Notes: generated by a model not told the origin, from the sequence alone. Counted from the first letter of the stretch, positions 34,644 through 43,465 are shown. The stretch is 64,000 nucleotides of DNA from Verrucomicrobiaceae bacterium (GCA_016795465.1 JAEUHK010000055.1:62001-126000); one strand, 5' to 3'. A program made the numbers and translations.

Positions 34644-34738
34644 CAGCGCCAAAGGCGCGAGCCATACCAGCCTGGGCCACCGGCCCAGGGGAGGAGGACG
34701 CGAGAATTCAAGGTAGAGGGCTGAAAGCCCGTTCCATG
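34644..34738. repeat. Triple-hairpin repeat, copy 5 (forward)
   Basis: Forward order: AGCGCCAAAGGCGCG, CCTGGGCCACCGGCCCAGG, GGGCTGAAAGCCC, tail CGTTCCATG. It faces the inverted copy at 34753 across 14 nt, so the pair forms a long imperfect palindrome upstream of the beta-lactamase-family gene's 3' end. Confidence 0.85.
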
Positions 34739-34752
34739 TTAACCCAGCATCG

Positions 34753-34838
34753 CCCGGGCTTTCAGCCCTTGGCATGGGGCTTCGCGACACGTCCTGGGCC
34801 GTTGGCCCAGGCTGAAATGGGACGCGCCTTTGGCGCTT
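34753..34838. repeat. Triple-hairpin repeat, copy 6 (inverted)
   Basis: Inverted order: CGGGCTTTCAGCCC, CCTGGGCCGTTGGCCCAGG, CGCGCCTTTGGCGC. It ends 13 nt before the stop codon of the serine-hydrolase gene, which is transcribed toward it, so the hairpins could also protect or end that transcript. Confidence 0.85.
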
Positions 34839-34851
34839 ACCATTGTCCCCG

Positions 34852-36081
34852 TCACTCCACCCTTACCGCCGCGCACACCATCTCGAGCACACGCCAGAGG
34901 CCGTTGTTGCCGGCGAGGCTGCCTTCGTTGAAACCCGTGCCGGGGATGGGCTGCCAGTTCGTGCGGTCGCTCGTGGGCGGCGGCTGCGGGATGCGCGTGA
35001 GCTTTTCATCATACTGGCCGTCTTTGCCGCCGAGCTTGTAGATCACGAGATCGAGCGAAGGCACCACATACAGGCAGAAGCCCCCTGCCCCGCTTTTCCA
35101 GAACGCATCCTTCGGCGCACCGAGCACGTGGCCGTCGGCATTGTGCTCCCATTGCAGGCTGAAGGGGCAATGCGGATTGTAAGGCAGCCACGACTGGCAT
35201 TTCTTGATGTAATCCGCCGGCACGAGTTGCTGGTCCTTCCACTTGCCGCCTTGCGCGAGGCACCAGCCAAAGCGCATCACATCGGTGGCATGCAGCGCGG
35301 TGCTGCCGGCACCGTTCGCGTGCTTCATCACCACATCGCCGCGGTAGAGGCAGTAGTTCCACTCGCCCCAGCCCTGCGGCTTCGCGAGGCGCTCGTGGAT
35401 GAAATCTTTGAGCTCCATGCCGCTCACATTGCGCAGCACGATGCTCGCGATGTGCGGCGAGGGCGATGAATACGAATAGCCCGCACCCGGATCGCACCAC
35501 AGCGGCACGCGCAGCGACGATTCGTCGATCTCGCGCACGTCCTGGCCTTTCACCGGCTTCAGCGGCTGCGGCTTGCCCATGATCATGCCGCTCGGTGTCT
35601 GGCCTTCGCCCCAGTAGCCGCCCGTCATGCACAAAAGCTGCCCCAGCGTGATTTGCGCCTTCCGCGGATCATCGAGCGGCATGGCCTGCGGCAGGTATTT
35701 GTCGTTGAAGACCTTCGTGTCGAGCCCCTGCGGGATTTTGTCCTTAAACTCCTCCAGCATGATGCCACACGCGATGCTGCAAAAGCCCTTCCCAGTCGAT
35801 GCCATGTCTGGATTCGCATTGCGCGAGGCTTTGCCGAAATACTTCTCGAACACCAGCCAGCCATTGCGCACCACGACGAGGCCTCCATTCGCCGTCGAGC
35901 GTTCGGTGACGGCATACGCGGGCTCCAGCTTGCTCAAATCCGTGCCCGCCTGCTCGCGCATCGATTTGGCATCCTTCGCCTCCCGCCAGCCACCGGCGCT
36001 GTCTGGCGGTGGAAAGTAGGCATCAGCAGCGTGAAGCGTGGCGGAGGCAAAAAGCAGGGTGGCGAGCAATCGGTCGGTCAT
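34852..36081 (-). CDS. Secreted beta-lactamase-family serine hydrolase
   Basis: 409 residues from the ATG at 36081, which gives a signal peptide (LLATLLFASATLHAADA). The class C beta-lactamase/penicillin-binding fold motifs are present: the SxxK tetrad as STGK in DMASTGKGFCS, and a Tyr element in the GYSYSSPSPH stretch corresponding to YxN, with GAGGFCLYVVPSLDLVIYKL near the C-terminus in the place of the third motif. Members include esterases, D-aminopeptidases and beta-lactamases; substrate unknown. It is divergent from the esterase gene by 71 nt. Confidence 0.88.
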   Translation of the reverse strand: MTDRLLATLLFASATLHAADAYFPPPDSAGGWREAKDAKSMREQAGTDLSKLEPAYAVTERSTANGGLVVVRNGWLVFEKYFGKASRNANPDMASTGKGFCSIACGIMLEEFKDKIPQGLDTKVFNDKYLPQAMPLDDPRKAQITLGQLLCMTGGYWGEGQTPSGMIMGKPQPLKPVKGQDVREIDESSLRVPLWCDPGAGYSYSSPSPHIASIVLRNVSGMELKDFIHERLAKPQGWGEWNYCLYRGDVVMKHANGAGSTALHATDVMRFGWCLAQGGKWKDQQLVPADYIKKCQSWLPYNPHCPFSLQWEHNADGHVLGAPKDAFWKSGAGGFCLYVVPSLDLVIYKLGGKDGQYDEKLTRIPQPPPTSDRTNWQPIPGTGFNEGSLAGNNGLWRVLEMVCAAVRVE

Positions 36082-36152
36082 GAGACCGCGATGATGCGCT
36101 TTTGGGCTTCTTTGCGCAACCACGAGCCTGCTCCGCGAGTTTCAGCCGCCGC

Positions 36153-36947
36153 ATGAAACGCCTCCTCGCCGCTCTTTTCGCCCTTCTCGCCATCTCGCTG
36201 CATGCCCAGGTGCCGGAGGGCTTCTCCGAGATCACACTCGATGTCGATGGCGTGAAGCGCCAGACCATCATCTACGCCCCGAAGACCTCCAAAGAGAAGC
36301 CCACGCCCGTCGTGTTCGTCTTCCACGGCCACGGTGGCAATTCACGCAACACCGTGCGCAGCTTCGCGATGCACAAACACTGGCCCGAAGCCATCTCCGT
36401 CTATCCGCAGGGCCTCAACACGCCCGGCCGTCTCACCGATCCCGAGGGCAAGAAGCCCGGCTGGCAGAGCGGACCCGGCGCAATGGGCGACCGCGACCTG
36501 AAATTCTTCGACGCCATGCTCGCCAAGCTCAAAGCGGAGCATCAAGTCGATGCGAAACGCATCTTTTCCACCGGTCACTCGAATGGCGGCGGCTTCACCT
36601 ACCTGCTGTGGATGACACGACCGGAGGTCTTCACCGCCATGGCCCCCTCCGCCGCGGCCGCGAGAGCCTCGCAGGGCAATTTGAAGCCGAAACCCGCCAT
36701 GCACATCGGCGGCACCGCCGATCCGCTGGTGAAGTTTGAATGGCAGCAGGTCATGATCGACCTCGTAAAGAAGACCAACGGCGTCTCCGCCGAGGGCACC
36801 GCATGGGCAAAGCACTGCACGCTCTACCCATCCGCCACCGGCACACCCTTCATCGCCTACATCCATCCCGGCACGCACAAGTTCCCCGATGAGGCACCTG
36901 CCCTCATCGCCCGCTTTTTCAAAGAACAAGCCGCCGCCGTGAAGTGA
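36153..36947 (+). CDS. Secreted esterase of the polyhydroxybutyrate depolymerase / LpqC type
   Basis: 264 residues from the ATG at 36153, with a signal peptide (LLAALFALLAISLHAQ). Alpha/beta hydrolase signatures: VVFVFHGHGGNSR (oxyanion region), RIFSTGHSNGGGFTYLL with nucleophile Ser in GHSNGG, and a C-terminal His in YIHPGTHKFPDEAP. An Asp-containing IGGTADPLVKF gives the acid. This is the LpqC/feruloyl esterase family; it probably releases acids from plant or polymeric esters outside the cell. Convergent with the isomerase gene by 6 nt. Confidence 0.88.
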   Translation: MKRLLAALFALLAISLHAQVPEGFSEITLDVDGVKRQTIIYAPKTSKEKPTPVVFVFHGHGGNSRNTVRSFAMHKHWPEAISVYPQGLNTPGRLTDPEGKKPGWQSGPGAMGDRDLKFFDAMLAKLKAEHQVDAKRIFSTGHSNGGGFTYLLWMTRPEVFTAMAPSAAAARASQGNLKPKPAMHIGGTADPLVKFEWQQVMIDLVKKTNGVSAEGTAWAKHCTLYPSATGTPFIAYIHPGTHKFPDEAPALIARFFKEQAAAVK

Positions 36948-36953
36948 CGCGGA

Positions 36954-37871
36954 TCACAGCCCGAAGGCCACGTCCATCTGACTGGCCACGCCTTTGAGGT
37001 AATCGAGATCGCCACCGGCCACCTCCGCGGCCAGCCAGCCGTGGAAATTGATCTCGCGCAGCGCCTTGCGCACATCCGCGTAGTCGATGTCGCCCTCGCC
37101 GATGGGTGTGAACTTGTTCAGCTTCCGCGAGAAGCCCTTCACATCGAGCTTCAGCACGCGATGCCCGAGCTGCCTGATCCAGCCGCCCATGCTGCCGTAT
37201 TTCCAGTGGTTGCCGATGTCGAACTGCATGCCCACCCACGGCGAGCGAAACTCATCCACATACTTCACAAACTTGTCCGCCGTCTGGTCGCTGCCGCCGT
37301 TGTGATCGTAGCAAAACTGGTTCCACACGTTCTCGATGACGATCTGCACGCCCAGCTCCGCGGCCAGCGGCACCGCCTTGGCGATGTTTTCCACGCTGCG
37401 CGGCCAGATTTCATTCTCGGGTCCGTCCTCACCCTTGCCCACCACGAGCAGCACGCTGTGCCCGCCCACCTCGCGTGTCTGGCGCAGCGCCGTCTTGAGA
37501 TTTTCGAGGGCCTTCGCCCGCGTGCCAGCATCTGGACTCGTGTGGCGGATGCTCCAATGCTCGCCACACACGCTGCCATCCACCGGCAGACCACTCTCCG
37601 CGATGGCCTTCTTCGTCTCCGCCACATCATTGCCAGGGAATCCCATCTCCACACCCATGAAACCAGCCTCCTTCGCGATCTTGAACTTCTCCGTGAGATT
37701 CGCCCCGCCTTTGATCATGCCCACTTTGAGCGTCTTGTAGATCCGACCCGCCATCGCATCCGGCACCTTCGCCGCAGCAAAAGCTCCTCGTGATGGCAAA
37801 ACAGCTCCTGCGGCCAAAAGGGAAGCCTGCTGCAGAAAACGACGACGATTGAAAAGGGAGTCTGATGTCAT
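36954..37871 (-). CDS. Tat-exported sugar phosphate isomerase/epimerase-like TIM-barrel protein
   Basis: 305 residues from the ATG at 37871. A twin-arginine-type leader is visible (NRRRFLQQASLLAAGAVLP), so a folded, probably metal-bound enzyme is exported. The xylose-isomerase-like TIM barrel shows GFMGVEMGFPGND, HSVLLVVGKGEDGPEN, IVIENVWNQFCYDHNG, WVGMQFDIGNHWKYG, VLKLDVKGF and WLAAEVAGGDLDYLKGV, with the metal-binding Glu, Asp, His residues in the expected strands. Such secreted epimerases are very common in Verrucomicrobia and Planctomycetes and are linked to carbohydrate breakdown; the substrate is unknown. Confidence 0.9.
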   Translation of the reverse strand: MTSDSLFNRRRFLQQASLLAAGAVLPSRGAFAAAKVPDAMAGRIYKTLKVGMIKGGANLTEKFKIAKEAGFMGVEMGFPGNDVAETKKAIAESGLPVDGSVCGEHWSIRHTSPDAGTRAKALENLKTALRQTREVGGHSVLLVVGKGEDGPENEIWPRSVENIAKAVPLAAELGVQIVIENVWNQFCYDHNGGSDQTADKFVKYVDEFRSPWVGMQFDIGNHWKYGSMGGWIRQLGHRVLKLDVKGFSRKLNKFTPIGEGDIDYADVRKALREINFHGWLAAEVAGGDLDYLKGVASQMDVAFGL

Positions 37872-37928
37872 GGTGACGACAAAACGCGGCACGCGGCCGG
37901 TTTTGATCGCGCCAGCTATGCCTTCGGA

Positions 37929-39104
37929 TCAATCACCCGTAGCGAGCGTGGCCACCGCATCCGCCACGCGGTCCATTTCGGCGAGGGTATTATAAAAGTG
38001 CGGGCTGAAGCGGATGTGCGCACGACCATCCCGAGTGTGACGCAGCGACACCGCGATGCGCTGCGCTGCGAGACCTTCCTGAATGGGCTCCAGTTTGAGC
38101 TGCGGATGCCAGACCGTCGTGATGCCCGAGGCAGCCGGACTCTCCGGCGGCGGACCGAGGAACTCAAAACCGAGCGGCGCGAGGCGCTCATGCAGCCGCT
38201 TTTTGAGCTGAAGCAACTGACGGCTGATGCCTGCGATGCCCATCTCCTCGATCAACTCGATGCCGGCACGCATGCCGAGGATGCCATTGATGTTCAAAGC
38301 GCCAGGCTCGTAGCGACGACCGCCGCGTTCGAACTCGATGCCGGCCTGCGCGATGAAATTCGGGCTGCGCACATTCCACGAGCCGAGCAGGCCGGGACGC
38401 AGCGTTTCCTGCCATTCGTCTCGGACATAAAAAATGCCCGCGGTCATCGGACCGAGCATCCACTTGTGCGAATCCGCGGATAGGAAATCGACGTGATCCA
38501 CCCGCGTGTCGAACGCGCCCACCGTCTGGATCGCATCCAGGCAGAACCAGATGCCGCGACCACGCACCAAAGGCCCGATCGCATCCACATCGATGCGGTA
38601 ACCGCTCAAATAATGGCACGAAGCCAGGGCCACGAGCCGCGTGCGTGGCGTGAGCGCGGCCTCGACAAGCTCCGGCGTGATCTCGCCAAGCCGTTCGGGC
38701 TTCAATTCACGCACGATCACGCCCTGGCGCTCGAGATCACGCCACGGGTACACATTCGCGGGATAGTCATCGGGATTGATCACGACCTCATCCCCTGCCC
38801 TCCACGGCAATCCACTCGCCACCAAACTGAGCCCGATCGAGGTGGGACCGATCAGCGAGATCTCGGAAGCTTTGGCACCGATGAGCCGGGCGGCCACGCC
38901 TCGCGTTTCCGTGACGGCTTTCCATGCCTCCGGATACTCCTGCATGCGCACGCAGCTCTCCTCCAGGTGCTCCTGCATGATCCGGGTCAAGCGTCGCGGC
39001 AGGATGGTCACCCCCGCATGCGCGAGGAAGATGCTGTCCCGGGCCACGGGAAACTCTTCCTGGCGGCGTGTTTCATCAGTGAGCAGTTCATCGAGGGCAG
39101 ACAT
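37929..39104 (-). CDS. Aminotransferase class V-fold PLP enzyme
   Basis: 391 residues from the ATG at 39104 (MSALDELL); the frame is open 13 codons further. The fold-type I features are FLAHAGVTILPRRLTRIM (substrate loop), ISLIGPTSIGLSLVASGL, DEVVINPDDYPANVYPW, TRLVALASCHYLSGYRID, WFCLDAIQTVGAFDTRV (PLP-ring Asp) and the PLP lysine in FLSADSHKWMLGP. No catalytic cysteine loop for cysteine desulfurase is evident, so a desulfurase is less likely than an isopenicillin N epimerase-like or kynureninase-like enzyme. It is the last gene before the tRNA. Confidence 0.88.
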   Translation of the reverse strand: MSALDELLTDETRRQEEFPVARDSIFLAHAGVTILPRRLTRIMQEHLEESCVRMQEYPEAWKAVTETRGVAARLIGAKASEISLIGPTSIGLSLVASGLPWRAGDEVVINPDDYPANVYPWRDLERQGVIVRELKPERLGEITPELVEAALTPRTRLVALASCHYLSGYRIDVDAIGPLVRGRGIWFCLDAIQTVGAFDTRVDHVDFLSADSHKWMLGPMTAGIFYVRDEWQETLRPGLLGSWNVRSPNFIAQAGIEFERGGRRYEPGALNINGILGMRAGIELIEEMGIAGISRQLLQLKKRLHERLAPLGFEFLGPPPESPAASGITTVWHPQLKLEPIQEGLAAQRIAVSLRHTRDGRAHIRFSPHFYNTLAEMDRVADAVATLATGD

Positions 39105-39225
39105 GGCTAGGAGGGCCGAGCATGCGCCGCACTCCACCAACATTCAAGCCATGCCCTGAACCAATTCACGGCGACACATTGACAAATCACCGCCCACGCC
39201 CACTCTAGCCGCCGCTTTGCGCCAT

Positions 39226-39299
39226 GCGGGTGTAGTTCAATGGTAGAACACGAGCTTCCCAAGCTTGATACGTGGGTTCGATTCCCATCACCCGCTCCA
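39226..39299 (+). tRNA. tRNA-Gly (anticodon CCC)
   Basis: A complete cloverleaf can be drawn. Acceptor stem GCGGGTG pairs with CACCCGC, the D stem is GTTC/GAAC, the anticodon stem CGAGC/GCTTG encloses the loop TTCCCAA (anticodon CCC at positions 34-36), and the T arm carries TTCGATT. Discriminator T and an encoded CCA end the gene at 39299. It decodes GGG glycine codons. Confidence 0.95.
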
Positions 39300-39323
39300 G
39301 CCTTCCCGCGATGAGCGGATACG

Positions 39324-39351
39324 AAAAAGGGCCGGAACAGGTCCGGCCCTT
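39324..39351 (-). terminator. Rho-independent terminator for the DUF1080 gene
   Basis: A 10-bp stem AAGGGCCGGA/TCCGGCCCTT (39327-39336 with 39342-39351) and a 5-nt loop. Read on the minus strand, the stem is followed by a run of five T (39328-39324), so it ends the minus-strand DUF1080 gene, whose stop is 30 nt away. On the plus strand there is no T run. Confidence 0.85.
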
Positions 39352-39380
39352 CGAGGGAGTGCTCCATCAAGCGTGACGGC

Positions 39381-40817
39381 TCACATCTTCTTCACTTTGA
39401 AGCTGCGGAAGACCACCGGGTCGCTGTGACCGGCGAAGCCGATGAAGCCCTGGGTGCGGTCGAGACCCTTCGGCGGGTTCTTAATCTGGCTGCGGTCGAT
39501 GCTGTTGATGTCCACATCGAGGATCTTGGTGCCATTGAGGGTCACTTTGATGCGCTGGCCCTGCACCTCGATCTCCTGGAAGTTCCACTCGCCCACGGGG
39601 CGGAGGAAGCCATGCTTCGCGCCGACGCAGTGGTAGAGGCTGCCGTGATATTGATAAGGTTCGAGGCCCTTCTTGCCGGCGGCGGCCTGCTTTTCGTTGT
39701 AGCCGTCGCTGTCGATGACCTGGAGTTCGAGGCCGTCAGAGGCCGAATGACCACCGAGCGGCGTGCGCAGAGCGATGCCGTTGTTGCCGGCCTTGGGCAG
39801 CTTGAACTCGACGCGGATGATGCCGTTCTCGAATTCTTCCTTCGTGAGGAGATCGCCGCCTTTGCCGGGCTTGCAGGTGATGGCACCGTCTTTGACTTCA
39901 TAGCTGTCCACCGCGCCCTGCCAGTTGCTGAGGTCCTTGCCGTTGACGTGTTCGACGAAGCCATCGGCGTTGCGGGCGCCGAGTTCCTTGTTGGCTTCTT
40001 CAGCGGGGATTTCACGCACGAAGACATTGCGCCAGCGGATCTCGCTGCCGTGGGTCTGGAGCTGGATGGGGCCTTTGGCAAAGGCGGGATCGGGGAACCA
40101 GCCGTTGGGCTTCTTGTCCTCGGTCTTCGGCGCTTTCGGATCGGCCTTGGCAAAGGCTTTGTAGCCCGCCTTGGCGTTGGCGAAGTAGTTTTCGAGCGGG
40201 GCGTTGTTCACGACGACCTCGCCGTTGAGCGTGACCGTGACACGCTCGCCGATCATTTTGATGTGGAAGCGGTTCCACTCGCCAAAGGGCTTGTCCATGC
40301 GCTTGAGGGGGAACTTGCCCTCCTCGCCCTTGTTGTTCCAAAGGCTGCCGGAGCCCTTGTCGGCGCCGAGCTTGAACTTCGCCTCTTCGGTGTAGTCCCA
40401 GATCTGCACCTGCGGGATGCCGCGGAGGTAGATGCCGCTGTCACCGAGCGGAAGCATCTTGTAATCGACCCACAATTCGAAGTCACCGTAGTCCTTGTCG
40501 GTGGTGAGGTAGAGACCTTTGCCGTCGTTCACGAGTTCACCGTTCTCGACTTTCCAGTGGGCGTTGATGTGGTCGCCCTTGTCATTGCCCTTCGCGTCCT
40601 TGAGGCCGCCTTCGACGGACTTCTTTTTGTATTCGGCCTGCTGCTCGGGCGTCATCTTGTGCAGATCAGTGGGATCCTGCGTGCCCCAGCCATACCAGCC
40701 GGAGAGGTCCTTGCCATTGAAGAGGGCGGTGAAGCCTTCCGGCGGCGTGTTGTTTTCCGCGGCGAGGCCGAGCGAGGCCGTGGCGAGCGTGAGGAGCAGC
40801 GTGTGTTTCAATTTCAT
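39381..40817 (-). CDS. Secreted protein with two DUF1080 (3-keto-disaccharide hydrolase) domains
   Basis: 478 residues from the ATG at 40817, with a signal peptide (MKLKHTLLLTLATASLGLAA). Two concanavalin-like DUF1080 domains are visible. The first (about residues 25-260) begins GFTALFNGKDLSGWYG and contains DFELWVDYKMLPLGDSGIYL and PFGEWNRFHIKMIGERVTV. The second (about 275-478) begins GFVEHVNGKDLSNWQG and ends GFIGFAGHSDPVVFRSFKVK. The family (PF06439) includes 3-keto-disaccharide hydrolases and is amplified in Planctomycetes and Verrucomicrobia. It probably acts on glycans outside the cytoplasm. Confidence 0.92.
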   Translation of the reverse strand: MKLKHTLLLTLATASLGLAAENNTPPEGFTALFNGKDLSGWYGWGTQDPTDLHKMTPEQQAEYKKKSVEGGLKDAKGNDKGDHINAHWKVENGELVNDGKGLYLTTDKDYGDFELWVDYKMLPLGDSGIYLRGIPQVQIWDYTEEAKFKLGADKGSGSLWNNKGEEGKFPLKRMDKPFGEWNRFHIKMIGERVTVTLNGEVVVNNAPLENYFANAKAGYKAFAKADPKAPKTEDKKPNGWFPDPAFAKGPIQLQTHGSEIRWRNVFVREIPAEEANKELGARNADGFVEHVNGKDLSNWQGAVDSYEVKDGAITCKPGKGGDLLTKEEFENGIIRVEFKLPKAGNNGIALRTPLGGHSASDGLELQVIDSDGYNEKQAAAGKKGLEPYQYHGSLYHCVGAKHGFLRPVGEWNFQEIEVQGQRIKVTLNGTKILDVDINSIDRSQIKNPPKGLDRTQGFIGFAGHSDPVVFRSFKVKKM

Positions 40818-40933
40818 GGGTGAGGTTGGCAGATAAAAACGGGCCGAGGAGTCGCCCCCGGAGCCGCTCATCTTTCATGAGGCCGGACTTTCCTCTCGAC
40901 ACGAAGCAGCGCGGCGTGAACGTTTTGCTCACC

Positions 40934-41881
40934 ATGCGCCCCACCCTCCGCACGCTCCTTGCTTTTACTGTTCTCGCTTTGTCAGCGCCCTTCGCCATCG
41001 CCCAAGAGACGGGCAAAGCGGAGGCCGATGCGGCCGCCGCGGCCAAGGAGACGCTGCAGAAGCTTTTTGCCCCTTCAAACACCGCCGAACAACTCACGGA
41101 ACTGGCGAAGGAGGCCAACAAGCTCGGTATCCCACGCCAGCAGGTCATCGAGGCACGGCTCGTGTGGGGCCTGCGGAATCAGGACGCGGCCTTTTTGACA
41201 AAGCTGCTGCCCGAGGTGGAGGTGCTCGCGTCGAATTTCGATCCCTCGCAGGCTGCCGCGATGCCGAATGCCGAGGCGATCAAGTCCTTCGCCTCCTACA
41301 TCCGGGCCTTGAAGGCACAGGAGGGCAAAGACGCCGAAGGCTTCAAAAAGCACATCTTGGAGGCCATCTGGCTGCAGCCCGGCCAAGCCAGTGTTTTCAT
41401 CCAGTCGATCGAGAAAGTGAGGCGTGAGGAAAAGATGGCCGCGATCAGCGTGGACATGAAACTGCCCCTCTCGGACTCGATGGGCGAGACCACGACGCTG
41501 GGCGACCTCGTCGCGGGCAAGAAGGCGGTGCTCATCGACTTCTGGGCCTCCTGGTGCGGCCCGTGCATGCAGCTCATGCCTTCTTTGAAGAAGAAAGGTG
41601 ATACCCTTCCCGCCCATGGCATCGTCGTGGCCGCGATGAACAAGGACGACGAGAACGCCCTCAGCATCGCCGAGCGCATCCGCAAGGAGCAGGACATGAA
41701 GATCCCCTGGCTGATCGAGCCCGCCGAGCGTCCCTTCACCAAGCAATTCGAGATCGACAGCATCCCGCGGATGATCCTCATCAGCCCCGAGGGAAAGGTG
41801 CTTTTCAACGGTCATCCCGAGGACCCCGCGCTGTGGGCCGCTTTGAAGAAAGTGGATGCCAGCATCGAGGCGGCGCATTGA
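40934..41881 (+). CDS. Secreted TlpA/thioredoxin-fold redox protein
   Basis: 315 residues from the ATG at 40934, giving a signal peptide (LLAFTVLALSAPFAIAQ). Residues about 25-165 are helical with no domain I recognise. The C-terminal half is a TlpA/AhpC-TSA-like thioredoxin domain: LIDFWASWCGPCMQLMPSL with active-site WCGPC, VVAAMNKDDENALSIAERI, and the cis-proline strand IDSIPRMILISPEGKVL. It should reduce or exchange disulfides outside the cytoplasm, for example in cytochrome c maturation. It is divergent from the DUF1080 gene by 116 nt. Confidence 0.9.
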   Translation: MRPTLRTLLAFTVLALSAPFAIAQETGKAEADAAAAAKETLQKLFAPSNTAEQLTELAKEANKLGIPRQQVIEARLVWGLRNQDAAFLTKLLPEVEVLASNFDPSQAAAMPNAEAIKSFASYIRALKAQEGKDAEGFKKHILEAIWLQPGQASVFIQSIEKVRREEKMAAISVDMKLPLSDSMGETTTLGDLVAGKKAVLIDFWASWCGPCMQLMPSLKKKGDTLPAHGIVVAAMNKDDENALSIAERIRKEQDMKIPWLIEPAERPFTKQFEIDSIPRMILISPEGKVLFNGHPEDPALWAALKKVDASIEAAH

Positions 41882-41903
41882 TCGCGGAAGCCATTTCAGC
41901 CAC

Positions 41904-42605
41904 TCAATGCGGCGGCTGGAAGTTCAGCAGCTCAATTTCGACGGCGTGTTTCTTTTCCGGCTGCACCTCCACGACGGAGATGGATCCGTATTCGATGTTG
42001 AAGTGCGCCATGCGCATCAGCGGCATGTCGAGCATCAGGGCCAGCATCACCCGGATGATGCCGCCGTGGCAAAACACGGCCACACGCTGATGCGGATGCG
42101 CCGCGAGGATCCGCGCCGTGCATTCGCCCACACGGCTTTTGATCTGCGAAACAGGCTCACCTGCCGGGATGCCGTCATTTTCGATGATCTCCAGCCAGTC
42201 AAAGGCACTCACACCAAAAATCGACTGCACCTGGTCCCAGCGGTGACCGGTCCAATCGCCAAAATCTACCTCACGCAACCCATCGAGGTAGGTGGGCTCC
42301 ATGCCTCGCATGGTCGCGGTCGGAGCGAGCGTCTGCCGCACCCGCTGCATCGGGCTGGCGTAGATGGCATCGAGCGGCGTGTCCTTCAGCCATTGCCCAA
42401 CGGCCTCCGCATGACTCTGGCCGAGCGGTGAGAGGCCCATGTCAATGCGCGAGCCGCCAAAGACCTTGTGGTAGCGTTCCTCCACCTCGCCGTGGCGGAT
42501 CAGGTAGAGCTGGGTGGGATGGTTCGGGAGATGGAGTTTCACAAAAAGAAGACCGCCTTCATGCCTCGAAGGCACTGGCACGCCAACCGAAAAGTCTTCC
42601 ACCAT
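41904..42605 (-). CDS. Histidine phosphatase family protein (phosphoglycerate mutase-like)
   Basis: 233 residues at the longest; a GTG at 42542 (encoding the V of VKLHLPNHPTQLYLIRHGE) is an equally good start and removes a leader unlike the family. Catalytic motif: YLIRHGEVEERYHKVFGG with the phosphohistidine in RHG; then DAIYASPMQRVRQTL, LREVDFGDWTGHRWDQV, and the second His in VAVFCHGGIIRVMLAL. This is the cofactor-independent broad phosphatase subgroup (CobC or GpmB-like). No cobalamin genes are nearby, so a specific substrate is not assigned. Confidence 0.9.
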   Translation of the reverse strand: MVEDFSVGVPVPSRHEGGLLFVKLHLPNHPTQLYLIRHGEVEERYHKVFGGSRIDMGLSPLGQSHAEAVGQWLKDTPLDAIYASPMQRVRQTLAPTATMRGMEPTYLDGLREVDFGDWTGHRWDQVQSIFGVSAFDWLEIIENDGIPAGEPVSQIKSRVGECTARILAAHPHQRVAVFCHGGIIRVMLALMLDMPLMRMAHFNIEYGSISVVEVQPEKKHAVEIELLNFQPPH

Positions 42606-42786
42606 AAGGAGCCCCAGCCTCGCCCTCGACTGCTTGGGCCTGCCGCGATCCTAGCGGAAAAATGTGCCGGACAGACGACCTCAAACGAGTGCACAGGCTT
42701 CCGGTTCTTCGACCTTCCAGTTATTCACAATGTAACGCGAACAATGTTTCTTTGACCTTCCAGCCTCCCACGTTCATATCAGCCCA

Positions 42787-43434
42787 ATGCGCCGCCCTTG
42801 GATCAAAATTGAAGTCTCTACGCCCGATAAACCGGAAATCTGTGCCATGGCCAAAAAGCTCCGAATCGATGTCGATTCAGTGGTCGGGAAACTGGTCAGA
42901 CTTTGGTCTTGGGCAGAGCTGAGCAATGTAGATCCAAACGATTTAAACGTTACAAAGGAGTTCATCGACCGTGTGTGCGCCCGGAAAGGTTTTGCCGAGT
43001 CTTTGATCCAGGTTGGGTGGCTCCAAGAGGATGGTGAGACTCTTTCGTTTCCCAAATTTTCCCGCCACAATGGTAACGCTTCTAAAGTTAGAGGACTAAC
43101 GGCACGCCGGGTAGAGCTTCACCGGCATCGGAAAGCGAAAAGCAACAAGTTGGGAGTTACTCGTAAGCGTCGAGAACCTGATCTTTCCAATGCTGTCGAT
43201 AACGTGATAATCGAGCCTGAGGCCCCGATAATACAGGCCGAAACGGCTCCTGACGTCATCGAGGAACCGGTGCCAGAAGCAACGCCACAGCCGTTGCCTA
43301 CACCCGAACCTCTACCACCCGTTCAAGTCGCTGAAGAACCCGTCTTGGAAGAGGTCGTGGAAGCAGAGGTGAAGCCTAAAAAGAAGCGTGCGAAAGCCGA
43401 GGCTGAGATGGACGATCAGCCGATGCTCTTCTGA
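42787..43434 (+). CDS. Orphan phage-type replication protein with a C-terminal clamp-binding-like motif
   Basis: 215 residues. The N-terminal 115 residues (WIKIEVSTPDKPEICAMAKK, GKLVRLWSWAELSNV, IQVGWLQEDGETLSFPKFSR, LTARRVELHRHRK) resemble the winged-helix DNA-binding start of phage replisome-organiser or DnaT/O-like helicase loaders. A basic patch and then a long Pro/Glu-rich linker follow. The last eight residues DDQPMLF include QPMLF, which fits the QxxLF form of beta-sliding-clamp binding peptides. GC content is visibly lower than its neighbours, and an AATGTAACGC direct repeat flanks the gene (42729 and 43448). No other phage gene is adjacent. Probably an acquired remnant; function unproven. 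Confidence 0.65.
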   Translation: MRRPWIKIEVSTPDKPEICAMAKKLRIDVDSVVGKLVRLWSWAELSNVDPNDLNVTKEFIDRVCARKGFAESLIQVGWLQEDGETLSFPKFSRHNGNASKVRGLTARRVELHRHRKAKSNKLGVTRKRREPDLSNAVDNVIIEPEAPIIQAETAPDVIEEPVPEATPQPLPTPEPLPPVQVAEEPVLEEVVEAEVKPKKKRAKAEAEMDDQPMLF

Positions 43435-43465
43435 GTCACGGATTCCAAATGTAACGCCCCAAACG

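Noticed and set aside
39107..39370. Minus-strand frame covering the tRNA
   Set aside because: The peptide is the well-known false translation of the antisense strand of a tRNA (DGNRTHVSSLGS-like) and runs through the terminator.
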